Shown here: piece after piece, positions 42,091 through 53,800 of the stretch
Layout: every line of letters starts with the position of its first letter
Position numbering within the stretch: position 1 is the stretch's first letter
DNA from: Novosphingobium sp.
Lineage (GTDB): Bacteria; Pseudomonadota; Alphaproteobacteria; Sphingomonadales; Sphingomonadaceae
Length of the DNA stretch: 55,773 nucleotides
Assembly: GCA_017744735.1 (NCBI GenBank)
Contig: JAGIAR010000015.1
Span: 1 to 55,773, forward strand
Reading direction: 5' to 3'
Made by a program: the position numbers and the translations under genes
Notes under the pieces: generated by a model
Told to the model about the DNA's origin: nothing
The model's input: only the letters and a program-made list of their open reading frames with translations
Database searches by the model: none

Positions 42091-44199
42091 TCACGGCGCG
42101 GTATTGGCGGCCGGCGCGTCGGGCGGTTCCTGATATCCGTTGGCTTCGAGATCCAGCTCGGGCCTTACCGCGCAGGGCACGCAACCGGGTTGGTAGAGCG
42201 TCGGCACACGCCCGCTGACCGGGTTGGTGTAGCCGAACCACATCGGCATGATCGAAGGCCATTGCAGCGGAGTTCCGGTTCCGCCCGCAAATCCTTCCTC
42301 GCGCTTGCCGAGTGCGGTGAGCGGCACGTCGGGCGGGAAGTTGCCGCCGGTAAAGCTGCGCCGGGGCAGGCTCGGATCGGGATCTCGGGCCTTGGCCCAC
42401 AGCCCGTCGCCCCACGCGACGGGCGTGATGTACGGCTCGTCGAGCGTCAGCTCCCAGATCCGCCACACACCGTCTTCCAGCACGTAGCGGTCGTGATACA
42501 TTCCGCCCCAGAAGGAGGCGCCGTAGAACGCGCCGGCCTTGCCGACGTCCTTGCCGGTGCGGGGCTGGAACAGGCGGAAGCGCCCCTTGGCGGAGCGCCC
42601 GTCATCCGAGATCTGGACGACCGGCTGGACAAGCCAGTGATAGGAAATGCCCGGCCGGGTCGCCGGGACCTCGCCGCTCACCCGCGCGCTCAGTACGCGG
42701 TCGCGGGTGATGTAGAAGCCCGAGAAGGGCGACATCTTGAAGCCCTTGGTGGCAATCACTCCGCCGAAGCCGCGCGGCATCGAATCGTCGAGGAAATAGC
42801 CGTAGGCGGCCGAGACGTTCTCGATCCCGTCCCACGCTGCGGCGCGAGCGAGCCTGCGCTTCGCTTCCCCAATGGCAGCCGGCCGGGGCGCGACTGCCGC
42901 GATCGGACCGGTCAGGGCGGTTGCCGCGGCCAGCCGCGCATCTCCTTCGGGCGCGATCCGTGCGCCGGTCACCGGGTTGGGCGCGATGAAGGCGGGCATG
43001 AGGGTGCCCCCCGCGGCGGGTGCGGGAACGTCGGGGGCCGAGCCACCGACAGGCACCGGATCGACGATCCGGCTCTTGCCCCAGCCTTGGAAGATGTCGG
43101 TCTTCATGACCGGGAAGCGCCGCAACTCGCGCAGCTTCCAGACCCCGTGCTCCTTGACGTAGCGGTTGGCGAAGGCCGTGACTTGCCACCAGCCTTTCTC
43201 GCGATCCGCATCGCCGAGCATCCCCAGCTCGATCCCGCGTGCCCAGGCCTCGCTTCCGCCCGGCGCGACCGTCACCGTCGTGTCGAGCTGGACCTGGTCG
43301 TTGAGCTGGCCGTGGGACAGTCCGGGCCCGCCCATCGTCTCCAGCCAGCGGCGCACCCCAGCCTTGCCCTTCCACACTCCCTGGCCGCCGATCTCGACCA
43401 CGCCGCCTTCGGGGAAGAGGTCCACCACATCGTCCCACATCTTGCGGTCCTGGTAGAAACCGTAAGCCGATTGCAGGCTGCGGATGCGGTCCTCGTCGGT
43501 CAGTTCGTCGATCCGCGCCTGCAGCGAGGCGAGGCTCGCTCCGGTTGCCGGCGCGGAGCCGGTAGCGGCGGGGATCGGGGTTCCCGCACCGTCGACATCG
43601 AAATGGAACGGCACGATCGGCAGGGCGCCGCCGCCCCAGTTGGTCCAGCCGGTTTCGTAGGCCCCGTCGTATTGCGGATAATAATGCGCGACCTCGATCT
43701 TCCACACCCCGCCGTCGAGGACATACTCGTTCTCGAACACGCCCCCCTCGATCCGCGCCTGGCCGTCGTGGCCATGAAAGACCAGCACGTCCCAGCGGGC
43801 CTTCGCTGAAGTTCCGTCGGCCGAGAGGTTCACCACCGGGTTCTCGATCGCCATCGTCGAGAGCCCTGCAGCATCGGCGCCCTCCCGGCCGCCGCCGTAG
43901 CGGCTGCGCAGGAAGGCTGCGATCGCGTGGGGTCCGCGCGCGGTCTGCGCCGGAGTGATCTGCCCGTCGAACACGAAGCTGCCGTCGGCGGCGAACAGCG
44001 CGCCGATCTGCTCCCACAGGCCGAACTGCGCATATTGCGCATAGCTGCGCTGGAGCGTCTTGACCGCCCGGACGCTTTCGGTCTGCGAAACCGATCGGGC
44101 AAGGGAATCCAGCGCGGAATCGTCCTTGGCCCAGGCCGGGGAGGGCGCGGCGAGGGCGAGCGCGCTCGCCGCGCCGATCATGCGAATGACGCGGCGCAT
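42091..44199 (-). CDS. Exported protein with three NTF2-like domains (copy 1)
   Basis: A 702-residue protein with a signal peptide (ends PAWAKD). Three NTF2-like domains lie at about 40-190, 225-385 and 445-620. Domain 1 has YAQYAQFGLW in place of YGYYVDxxxW, so the candidate Asp is lost, and it also lacks the histidine. Domain 2 keeps the Asp (YGFYQDRKMW) but has Gln in place of His (LNDQVQ). Domain 3 keeps both (YGYFLDD, ISYHWLVQP). PNPVTG follows domain 2 and a variant TNPVSG follows domain 3. The tail has two cysteines (PGCVPC). It is coupled to the paralogue upstream by a four-base gap. Confidence 0.88.
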   Translation of the reverse strand: MRRVIRMIGAASALALAAPSPAWAKDDSALDSLARSVSQTESVRAVKTLQRSYAQYAQFGLWEQIGALFAADGSFVFDGQITPAQTARGPHAIAAFLRSRYGGGREGADAAGLSTMAIENPVVNLSADGTSAKARWDVLVFHGHDGQARIEGGVFENEYVLDGGVWKIEVAHYYPQYDGAYETGWTNWGGGALPIVPFHFDVDGAGTPIPAATGSAPATGASLASLQARIDELTDEDRIRSLQSAYGFYQDRKMWDDVVDLFPEGGVVEIGGQGVWKGKAGVRRWLETMGGPGLSHGQLNDQVQLDTTVTVAPGGSEAWARGIELGMLGDADREKGWWQVTAFANRYVKEHGVWKLRELRRFPVMKTDIFQGWGKSRIVDPVPVGGSAPDVPAPAAGGTLMPAFIAPNPVTGARIAPEGDARLAAATALTGPIAAVAPRPAAIGEAKRRLARAAAWDGIENVSAAYGYFLDDSMPRGFGGVIATKGFKMSPFSGFYITRDRVLSARVSGEVPATRPGISYHWLVQPVVQISDDGRSAKGRFRLFQPRTGKDVGKAGAFYGASFWGGMYHDRYVLEDGVWRIWELTLDEPYITPVAWGDGLWAKARDPDPSLPRRSFTGGNFPPDVPLTALGKREEGFAGGTGTPLQWPSIMPMWFGYTNPVSGRVPTLYQPGCVPCAVRPELDLEANGYQEPPDAPAANTAP

Positions 44200-44203
44200 C
44201 GGT

Positions 44204-46315
44204 TCAGTTCCCTTCCATCTTGTCCGATCCCGGCGGGGTCAGCTCGATCGGCAAGCCGTCGTCCGAGGGGCCGGTCGGCGGCATCTCGTAGCCGTTCGCG
44301 ATCAGACGGGATTGGGGCAGAACCAGGCTCGGGGTCGAATCCGGCCAGTAGTTCTCGGGCACGCGCCCGCTGACGAGATTCTTGTAGGCGAACCACATCG
44401 GGAGGATCTGCGGCCACTGATAGGTCACGCCGGTGCCCCCGCGGAAATGCTCGGCCCGCCGGCCCAGGGCTTCCATCGGGATGTCGGGCGGCAGGCGATC
44501 GACCAGCGGGCTCTTCCCGGCAGCCTTGCCCGGCGCGACGTCCTTGGCGCCCGACCAGCCCGCCCTCCAGCCGGCGGTGCTCCAATAGGGCTCGTCGATC
44601 GTCAGGCTCCACAGGCGCCAGATCCCGTTTTCGAGCACGGCCTGGTCGTTGGCGTACATGCCGGCCGAGAGGCTGCCGCCGAGCGGGCCGCCATCGGCCT
44701 TGGGTTTTGCAGTCCCCGGCTGGAACAGGCGCGTGCGCAGCGTGGCCGAGCGCCCGTCGTGCGAGACCAGGATCACCGGTTGCGGGCGCCAGTGATAGGG
44801 GATCGAGGGGCGGGTGGGCCCCGGCTTGCCATACATGGCGGTCGCCGCCGCGCGGATCCGGTCCTGCCCGAGATAGAAGCCTGCGAAAGGCGAATGCTTG
44901 TTGCCGCCCTTGGCAAAGATTGAGCCGAGTTCGTCCCAGAAGGCGTCGGTCAGGTAATAGCCGTAGGCATGGCTGACGTTTTCGACGCCGTCGTAGGCGG
45001 CCGAGCGCTTCAGCCTGCGCGTCGCGTCGAGCAGCCGCGCCATCTCCGTTCCCGGCCGCGCATCCGGCCCGGCGCCGGGGGGGGGCGCGGTCAGGCGATC
45101 CGTGCCGACGGGCCTGGTACCGGCGAGCGCGATCTCCTGCCCGGTGACCGGGTTGGGGTCGATAAATGCCGGCAGCATGCCCTCGGCCGGGCGCGCCGTC
45201 CCCCCGCCGCCCCAGCCATTGGCATAGTCTGCCTGCAGCTGCGGATAGAGCCGCAGCTCCTTGATCTTCCACAGCCCCTGATCCTTTACGAAGCGATTGC
45301 GGAAGGTCGCGAACTCCCACGCGGCGGTGCCCTTGTCCGCCTCGCCGGTCATCCCGAGCTGGATCCCGCGGGACAGCGCCTCGCGGTGGCCGGGCAGCAC
45401 CTCGACCATCACCGAGAACAGCGGATGATCGTTGAGCTGGCCGTGGGTGAGGCCTTGCGGCCCCATCCGCTCCATCGCCTGGCGCACCCCGGCCTTGCCG
45501 CGAAACGTGCCGACTCCGGCGATCTCGACCGCGCAATCGTCGGCGAAGAGATCGACCACATCGTCCCACATCCTGCGGTCGACGTAATAGCCATAGGCAT
45601 TCTGGAGATTGCGGACCGCGTCTTCCTGGTTGAGCCGGTCGACGCGTTCCTCGACCGCGGCAAGCGTCGTGCCCGACGCGGGCGCCGGACCTTGCGGCGC
45701 CGGGATCGGCACGCCGGTTTCGTCGACCGTGAAATGATAGGCCGGGCGGGTCAGGTCGCTACCGCCGGCATTGGCCCAGCCTCTGGCGTAATCGCCCGCG
45801 AGCTGGGGGAAGTAGCGCATGGTTGCGAACTTCCAGTGGCCGTCCTCGAGCACGTATTCATTCTCATAGGTCCCGCCGTCGATCGCGGTTCCGCCCTTGC
45901 CGTCGCCGCTGAAGCTCATCGCTTCAAGCCGCATTCGCGCCGACTTGCCGTCGACCGAGAGGTTCACCAGCTCGCTGTCGATTATTTCGGTGTGCAGCGC
46001 GCCGGCCGAAAGGCCCTCGCGTCCGCCGACCCGCCCCTTCAGCCAGGCGGCGATCGCCTTGGGCCCGGCGATCGTCGTGTCGCCCCACACGATCCGCGCG
46101 TGATCGGCGAACAGCGGAGCCATTTCCTGCCACAGGCCGTATTGCGCATATTGAGCATAGCTGCGTTCGAGATCCTTGACCGCGCGCACCGCCTCCACCC
46201 GCGAGACGTCGCGCGCAAGCGCGTCGAGCTGGGCGGGAGGCAGGTCCTGCGCCTGCAAGCAGGAAGAGGCGCCTAGTGCGAGCACGGCGGTGAAGGTGGT
46301 GAAGCGACGGAGCAT
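44204..46315 (-). CDS. Exported protein with three NTF2-like domains (copy 2)
   Basis: A 703-residue paralogue of the preceding protein with the same plan: signal peptide (to about AQA, residue 23), three NTF2-like domains, PNPVTG after domain 2 and NLVSG after domain 3. Domain 1 again has YAQYAQYGLW and lacks the candidate Asp and His. Domain 2 keeps both (YGYYVDRRMW, LNDHPLF). Domain 3 has the His (IPYHWRPQP) but LTD where LDD is found in copy 1. The two copies may form a complex in which active and inactive domains complement each other. It is divergent from the TonB-dependent receptor at 46746. Confidence 0.88.
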   Translation of the reverse strand: MLRRFTTFTAVLALGASSCLQAQDLPPAQLDALARDVSRVEAVRAVKDLERSYAQYAQYGLWQEMAPLFADHARIVWGDTTIAGPKAIAAWLKGRVGGREGLSAGALHTEIIDSELVNLSVDGKSARMRLEAMSFSGDGKGGTAIDGGTYENEYVLEDGHWKFATMRYFPQLAGDYARGWANAGGSDLTRPAYHFTVDETGVPIPAPQGPAPASGTTLAAVEERVDRLNQEDAVRNLQNAYGYYVDRRMWDDVVDLFADDCAVEIAGVGTFRGKAGVRQAMERMGPQGLTHGQLNDHPLFSVMVEVLPGHREALSRGIQLGMTGEADKGTAAWEFATFRNRFVKDQGLWKIKELRLYPQLQADYANGWGGGGTARPAEGMLPAFIDPNPVTGQEIALAGTRPVGTDRLTAPPPGAGPDARPGTEMARLLDATRRLKRSAAYDGVENVSHAYGYYLTDAFWDELGSIFAKGGNKHSPFAGFYLGQDRIRAAATAMYGKPGPTRPSIPYHWRPQPVILVSHDGRSATLRTRLFQPGTAKPKADGGPLGGSLSAGMYANDQAVLENGIWRLWSLTIDEPYWSTAGWRAGWSGAKDVAPGKAAGKSPLVDRLPPDIPMEALGRRAEHFRGGTGVTYQWPQILPMWFAYKNLVSGRVPENYWPDSTPSLVLPQSRLIANGYEMPPTGPSDDGLPIELTPPGSDKMEGN

Positions 46316-46745
46316 GAAGAAGGTCTCCCAACCCGTTTCCCGCCTGGGCGGGTTTCAAGGCAGCATGTGGGCAGGGCAGGGGCAGCGCAAGGCCGGAACC
46401 CGCATCGGGCGGACCGGAAATATAATCGCGCCATTTCAGTCAAACCCTCGCTTCAGGCGCTTGCCCCGCGCGGCAGCCGGCGCCGCGGGCGGCGCACTTC
46501 CGGTGCAGAAGCTTCGGCCTTTCTGGTAAAGTTTGCCTGTCTTCAAAAAGCCATATGAGCATCACCGAACCACAGACATGTGCGGCCGCTCGGTGCGCGT
46601 TTGTCAAACGAAATTCTTTTCGGAATAAATCATAACTTCGTCGAATATTTTAAATTTGCGACGGAACCTAAAATCTAAATTCGACTAATCTGGTTTCTTC
46701 ATAAGAAAATTTGGAAACCACGGTCGACAGAGAGGGAAGAGGGCA
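46316..46745. other. Divergent promoter gap before third TonB-dependent receptor
   Basis: About 430 bases between the triple-NTF2 operon and the receptor, with no gene I can support. The half next to the receptor (about 46540-46735) is strongly AT-rich compared with the rest of the window, with runs such as AATATTTTAAATTT flanked by CGTCG and CGACG at 46639 and 46659. This is a likely promoter region, perhaps with operators. No RCTAAAC element was seen. Confidence 0.5.
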
Positions 46746-49283
<2,538 letters not shown>

Positions 49284-49303
49284 GCGCGACGCGAATGAGG
49301 CGC

Positions 49304-49330
49304 GGCCCGCTTCCGGTTCGGGGGCGGGCC
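49304..49330 (+). terminator. Hairpin after TonB-dependent receptor
   Basis: GGCCCGC and GCGGGCC pair in a seven-base stem with a 13-base loop, 20 bases after the receptor stop. No T-run follows, so its strength as a terminator is doubtful. Confidence 0.4.
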
Positions 49331-49415
49331 TCGCTCCGCGCTGAAAACAGGCGTAACCAAACGGCTCGAAATGCGCTAACCCCTTGACCGTCGACCGTTC
49401 GGGGAAGGGTTCACC

Positions 49416-50651
49416 GTGACACAGGCAGCCGTCCGCTACAGCACGATTGCGATCGTCCTCCACTGGCTGATCGCGCTCGCGCTTGCGTTCGAACTGGCGC
49501 TCGGCTTCGCGATGCCGAAGGAGAGCTCCGGCTTCGCGCTGTGGCAGCTGCACAAGTCGGTCGGCGTTGCGATCCTCCTGCTGACGCTTGCAAGGATCGG
49601 CTGGCGCGTGTTCAACCGGCCACCGGAGGCAGTCGAAGCCAGCCTGATGGGAAGGCTCGCGCGCACGGCGCATGGCGCTTTCTACGCCTTCATGCTGCTC
49701 GCCCCGCTGACCGGCTGGGCGATGGTCTCGACCTCTTCGACCCGCATTCCGACGGTGCTGTTCGGGATCGTGCGGTTTCCGGACCTGCCGCTGCCCGCCT
49801 CGTGGAGCGAGCCGCTCGGGGACACGCACGAAATTCTCGCATGGATCGGCCTCGCGTTGATCGCGCTGCACGTCGCGGGGGTCGTGCGGCACGACCTCTT
49901 GTTGCGGCACGGCAGCCTGGGCCGGATGGCGCCCGGCGGACGGCCGGCGCTCGGCGTGCTGCTCGGGTTTGCGGTGCTGTGCGTTGGCGTCGGCACCTAT
50001 GGGATCGTTGCCCGCCGTCCGTCGGAAAATGCTGGCGTACGGCCCGAGCCCGTTTCCGCCCCTGTGCCGGAGGCCACCCCGGCGAGAGTCGAGCCCGTGC
50101 CGGTCGCGGTTGAGCCGACCCAGCCGGCACAGGCCCTGCCCGAGTGGTCGATCAGGCCGGGTGGGCGGCTGTCCTTCTCGGTGGCAAACGGGGCCGAGGC
50201 GATTTCGGGCAGCTTCGCCAGATGGGGCGGCACGATCCGGTTCGACCCCGATAGTCCCGAACGGGCCGACATCCGGATCGAGATCGATCTGGCAAGTGCG
50301 TCGGTCGGCGATGCGACCCAGGATCAGATGCTGGCAGGCGACGAATATTTCGCAGTGGCGGCCCACCCCAGGGCGGTGATGCGCATCGCCGCCGCCCGCA
50401 AGACCGGCAGTGGCAGTTACAGCGCGCACGGCACGCTGCAGCTCAAGGGAGCCAGCCTGCCGCAGGCACTCGAGTTCCGCCTTACCGGGACCGGCCCCCG
50501 GCGCCACGTCGAAGGGAGGGCTGCGATCGCGCGGATGCCTTTCGCGATCGGCACGGGCGAAACCGGCGGAAACCTGGGGCCTGCGGTGCAAGTGCGGTTT
50601 TCCTTCGACGCCGATATGCAGACGGCTGACCGCAAACTCCGACCGGACTAA
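49416..50651 (+). CDS. Cytochrome b561 fused to YceI-like domain
   Basis: A 411-residue protein starting with GTG at 49416. Residues 1-190 are a four-helix cytochrome b561 with the haem-ligand histidines in VLHWL, QLHKS, TAHGAF and ALHVAGVVRH. An extra helix (about 175-195) and a Pro/Val-rich linker (about 200-245) lead to a YceI-like lipocalin domain (about 250-405) that ends with FSFDADMQ. YceI domains bind polyisoprenoids such as quinones. The fusion would place a quinone-binding domain in the periplasm next to a membrane haem protein, possibly to oxidise or reduce quinones or superoxide. Confidence 0.92.
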   Translation: MTQAAVRYSTIAIVLHWLIALALAFELALGFAMPKESSGFALWQLHKSVGVAILLLTLARIGWRVFNRPPEAVEASLMGRLARTAHGAFYAFMLLAPLTGWAMVSTSSTRIPTVLFGIVRFPDLPLPASWSEPLGDTHEILAWIGLALIALHVAGVVRHDLLLRHGSLGRMAPGGRPALGVLLGFAVLCVGVGTYGIVARRPSENAGVRPEPVSAPVPEATPARVEPVPVAVEPTQPAQALPEWSIRPGGRLSFSVANGAEAISGSFARWGGTIRFDPDSPERADIRIEIDLASASVGDATQDQMLAGDEYFAVAAHPRAVMRIAAARKTGSGSYSAHGTLQLKGASLPQALEFRLTGTGPRRHVEGRAAIARMPFAIGTGETGGNLGPAVQVRFSFDADMQTADRKLRPD

Positions 50652-50804
50652 GGGATATTTTCCCGCACGAGCAGGAACTTTTTCATTATTTCGGGGTTTT
50701 TGAGCGACAGGCAAAATCTGCCGTGCGCCTTTGCCATACCTGTTCTGAGTTGCTCAGGCAGGTGTTTGGCGGGCGCTTAGGGAATGAAAATGAGGGAGTA
50801 CTCC

Positions 50805-53800
50805 ATGCATAACCGGTCCCGGTACCTGCTCGCCGTAAGCGTTTCTGCAATCGCTTTGAATGCCGCCCCCGCGATGGCCGAAGGTCCCGGTTTTAGCCAA
50901 ACCAACATGGCTCCGGGAGTCGATGTGACCCTCGACATTTCGAACATCGGGACCGCGGCCGACGGCCAGGCCGGCGTTACCGCGAACCCCGCGGTGGTCA
51001 ACAGCACGCTGACCGGCCAGGTCTCGCAGCACTCCACCGCCACCTTCGATGCGATCGCGTCGATCGTTGCGCATGACGGGGTGGATATCCTCGGGTCGGC
51101 GGCCGGTACCGCAGCCGCGACTGCGACTGTCATCAACGCCTTCGCCCAGGACGCGAGCGCGGGCGACGCCGCGCAGCTCGGCTTCCTTAACGACGATCAC
51201 TTCGGCATCGCCGCCGAAGCGACTGCCACCAACCCTGCCGGCAGCGCGGACGCGAACGCCAGCCTCGGTGGCCCGACCTTCTCCCAGAGCGCCTCCGGCG
51301 ATCTCGTAGACATCACCCTCACCAACCTGGCGCCTGATGGTTCGGATACGCCTGCGGATTTCGATATCCACGCTTCCGCCCAAGCGAGCGGCACCACCGG
51401 CGCCACCGCCAACACGGGCGTCAACGTCGCCCTGCAGCAGGTCGCGCACGGTTCTTCCTCGGCGCATGTCGCGATCGAGAACGGTGGCGATTTCAGCATC
51501 GGCGCCGGCGCGGACGCCGCTGCCTCGCTGGGCAATGCTTCCGCGAGTGCGGGGCTTCACCTGGGCGTTTACCAGTATGCCTCTGCGGATCTTGCTGCTG
51601 CCTCGATCGAGAACAGCGGCAATTTCGACGTGAACGTCGTAGCCACGGCGAACGGTGCGGCCGATGGCGCCGCCACCGCTTCCTTCGATACGGGTATCCA
51701 TCAGATCGCCATCGGCTACGGCAGCACGGCCGACGGGCCGTCGGCTTCGGCGCTGGTTTCCAACAGCGGATCGATGTCGTTCCTGGCAGATGCTAACGGC
51801 ACCGGCGGCGCGGGCACGGCCTTCGCCTCCGCAACCCTCGGCGCGGGCGGCATGTCCGGCACCGGCGCGGCGATCTGGCAGCAGGCCACCGCCCATGACG
51901 GCGATGCGAGCGTGTCGCTGGTCAACAGCAATGCCGACACCGCGGTTACTCCGGGAATCGCGATTGCGGCGTCGGCCGATGCCGCCGCCCAGACGGCGCT
52001 CGGCGCCGGAAACGGTACGGCTTCGGCAATCGCGCATATCGAACGCGGCGTGCAGCAGACCGGCCTCGCGCTGGGTACCGGCGGCGATGCGACGGTGGGA
52101 ATCACCAACAACGGTTCGCTGACGATTGCGGCCAATGCCACCGCCTTCGGTTCGGATGAGGTGAATGCCGATGCATCGATCGGGACCCCGCCGCCGCACA
52201 ACACGCGCTGGGGCATCTACCAGCGTGCCGAGGCTGACGACGGCAACGCGTCGGCGGACGTTACCAACAGCGGCTTGCTGGCGATCACTTCGACCGGCAC
52301 CGCGACGGCTGATGCGGGCTCGGCTTCGGCGGACGCCACGATCTATGCCGGCGTCGGCGGTATCGCCTACGCCCACGGCGCGGACAACACCGCCGACGTA
52401 ACCCTGACCAACGACGGCGAACTCGACGTCGCCGCGCTGGCAGTGGCCAATGCTACCACGGAAGCCAATGCGAACGCCGGAATCCAGTTCGGCGTGTTCC
52501 AGTCGGCGATCGGCTACGACGGGCTGGGCAGCGTCGCGATCGTCAACGGCGCGGATGCCTCGCTCGATGTGTCCGCGACGGCTCGCATCGACGACGCGGT
52601 CTCCACGGCGACCGAGGCTTATGCCGATGCATCGATGTACATCGGGATCGAGCAGTTCGCCGGCGCATCGCAGCCGGACTCGAACTCGGCCCAGGCTTCG
52701 ATCGACAACAGCGGCTCGATCTCGATCGGCAGCAACGCTTCGGCCCTCGCCGCAGACGACGCAGAAGCAAACGCCGGGATCAACTGGGGCATTTACCAGT
52801 GGGCCTCGGGCACCGAGGCGGCTTCCGCCTCCATCTCGAACGCTACCGGAGCCTCGATCGACATTGCGGCGGTCGCGAATGCCACCGCGCTCGACGGTGC
52901 GGCGCAGGCCACGGCCAATCTCGGCCGGACCGATCTCAACACCGGCACCGGGATCGTCCAGTTCGTCCGTTCCGGCGGGGAAGATACGGTCGCCTCGCTG
53001 ACCAACAGCGGCGCGATCAATCTGGCGGCCAGCGCAAATGCGATGGGCGCAACCCATGCGAGCGCGTCGGCCACGGTCAACTACGGTGTCTGGCAAGCGG
53101 TCAATGCCGGGACCGGTGCGGTTCCGGTTTCCGGTTCGGCGCACGCCTTGTTCGTCAATGGCGCGACGGGTGCGGACGCCGATCCCGCGACCTTCAACAT
53201 CTCCGCGGTCGCCAATGCAACCGCGACCGACGGCATGGCCGAGGCCGACGCCTCGATCGGTATCGGCATCAGCCAGAGCGCCCAGGCGTTTGGAACCTAC
53301 ACCACCCTCGCCGACGGGGGTGCGTTCGGCTATGAGGCCGTGGCTTCGATCACCAATGACGGCGTGCTGACGGTCGGCGCCACCGCCAATGCCAATGCCG
53401 CCACGACTACGGCCGACGGCGCGCAGGTGCCGGCGAGCTTCGCTTCGGCGGATGCCGTGATCCAGACCGGAATCTGGCAATATGCCTTCGCTTCGTCGGG
53501 CCCGGCCAGCGCAATGCTGGTCAACGGGGCCGACGGCTCGGCGACCGTCGCCGCGCATGCGAATGCGTTCGGCACGGCCGCATTCGCCGACGCGACGGTC
53601 ACGGCCGGTATCGCCCAGACTGCAACCGGCACCGCGGCGCTGGTGTCGATCGACAACAGCGGCTCGCTCGCGGTGGATGTGGCCGCGCACGCCACCGGCA
53701 CGAACGTGGCTCATGCCTCGGCGAGCCTTACCGACGGCATCAAGCAGACGGCCGTTGCACCGGGCGGCACCGCGACGGCTTCCTTCGTCAATGAGCAAGG

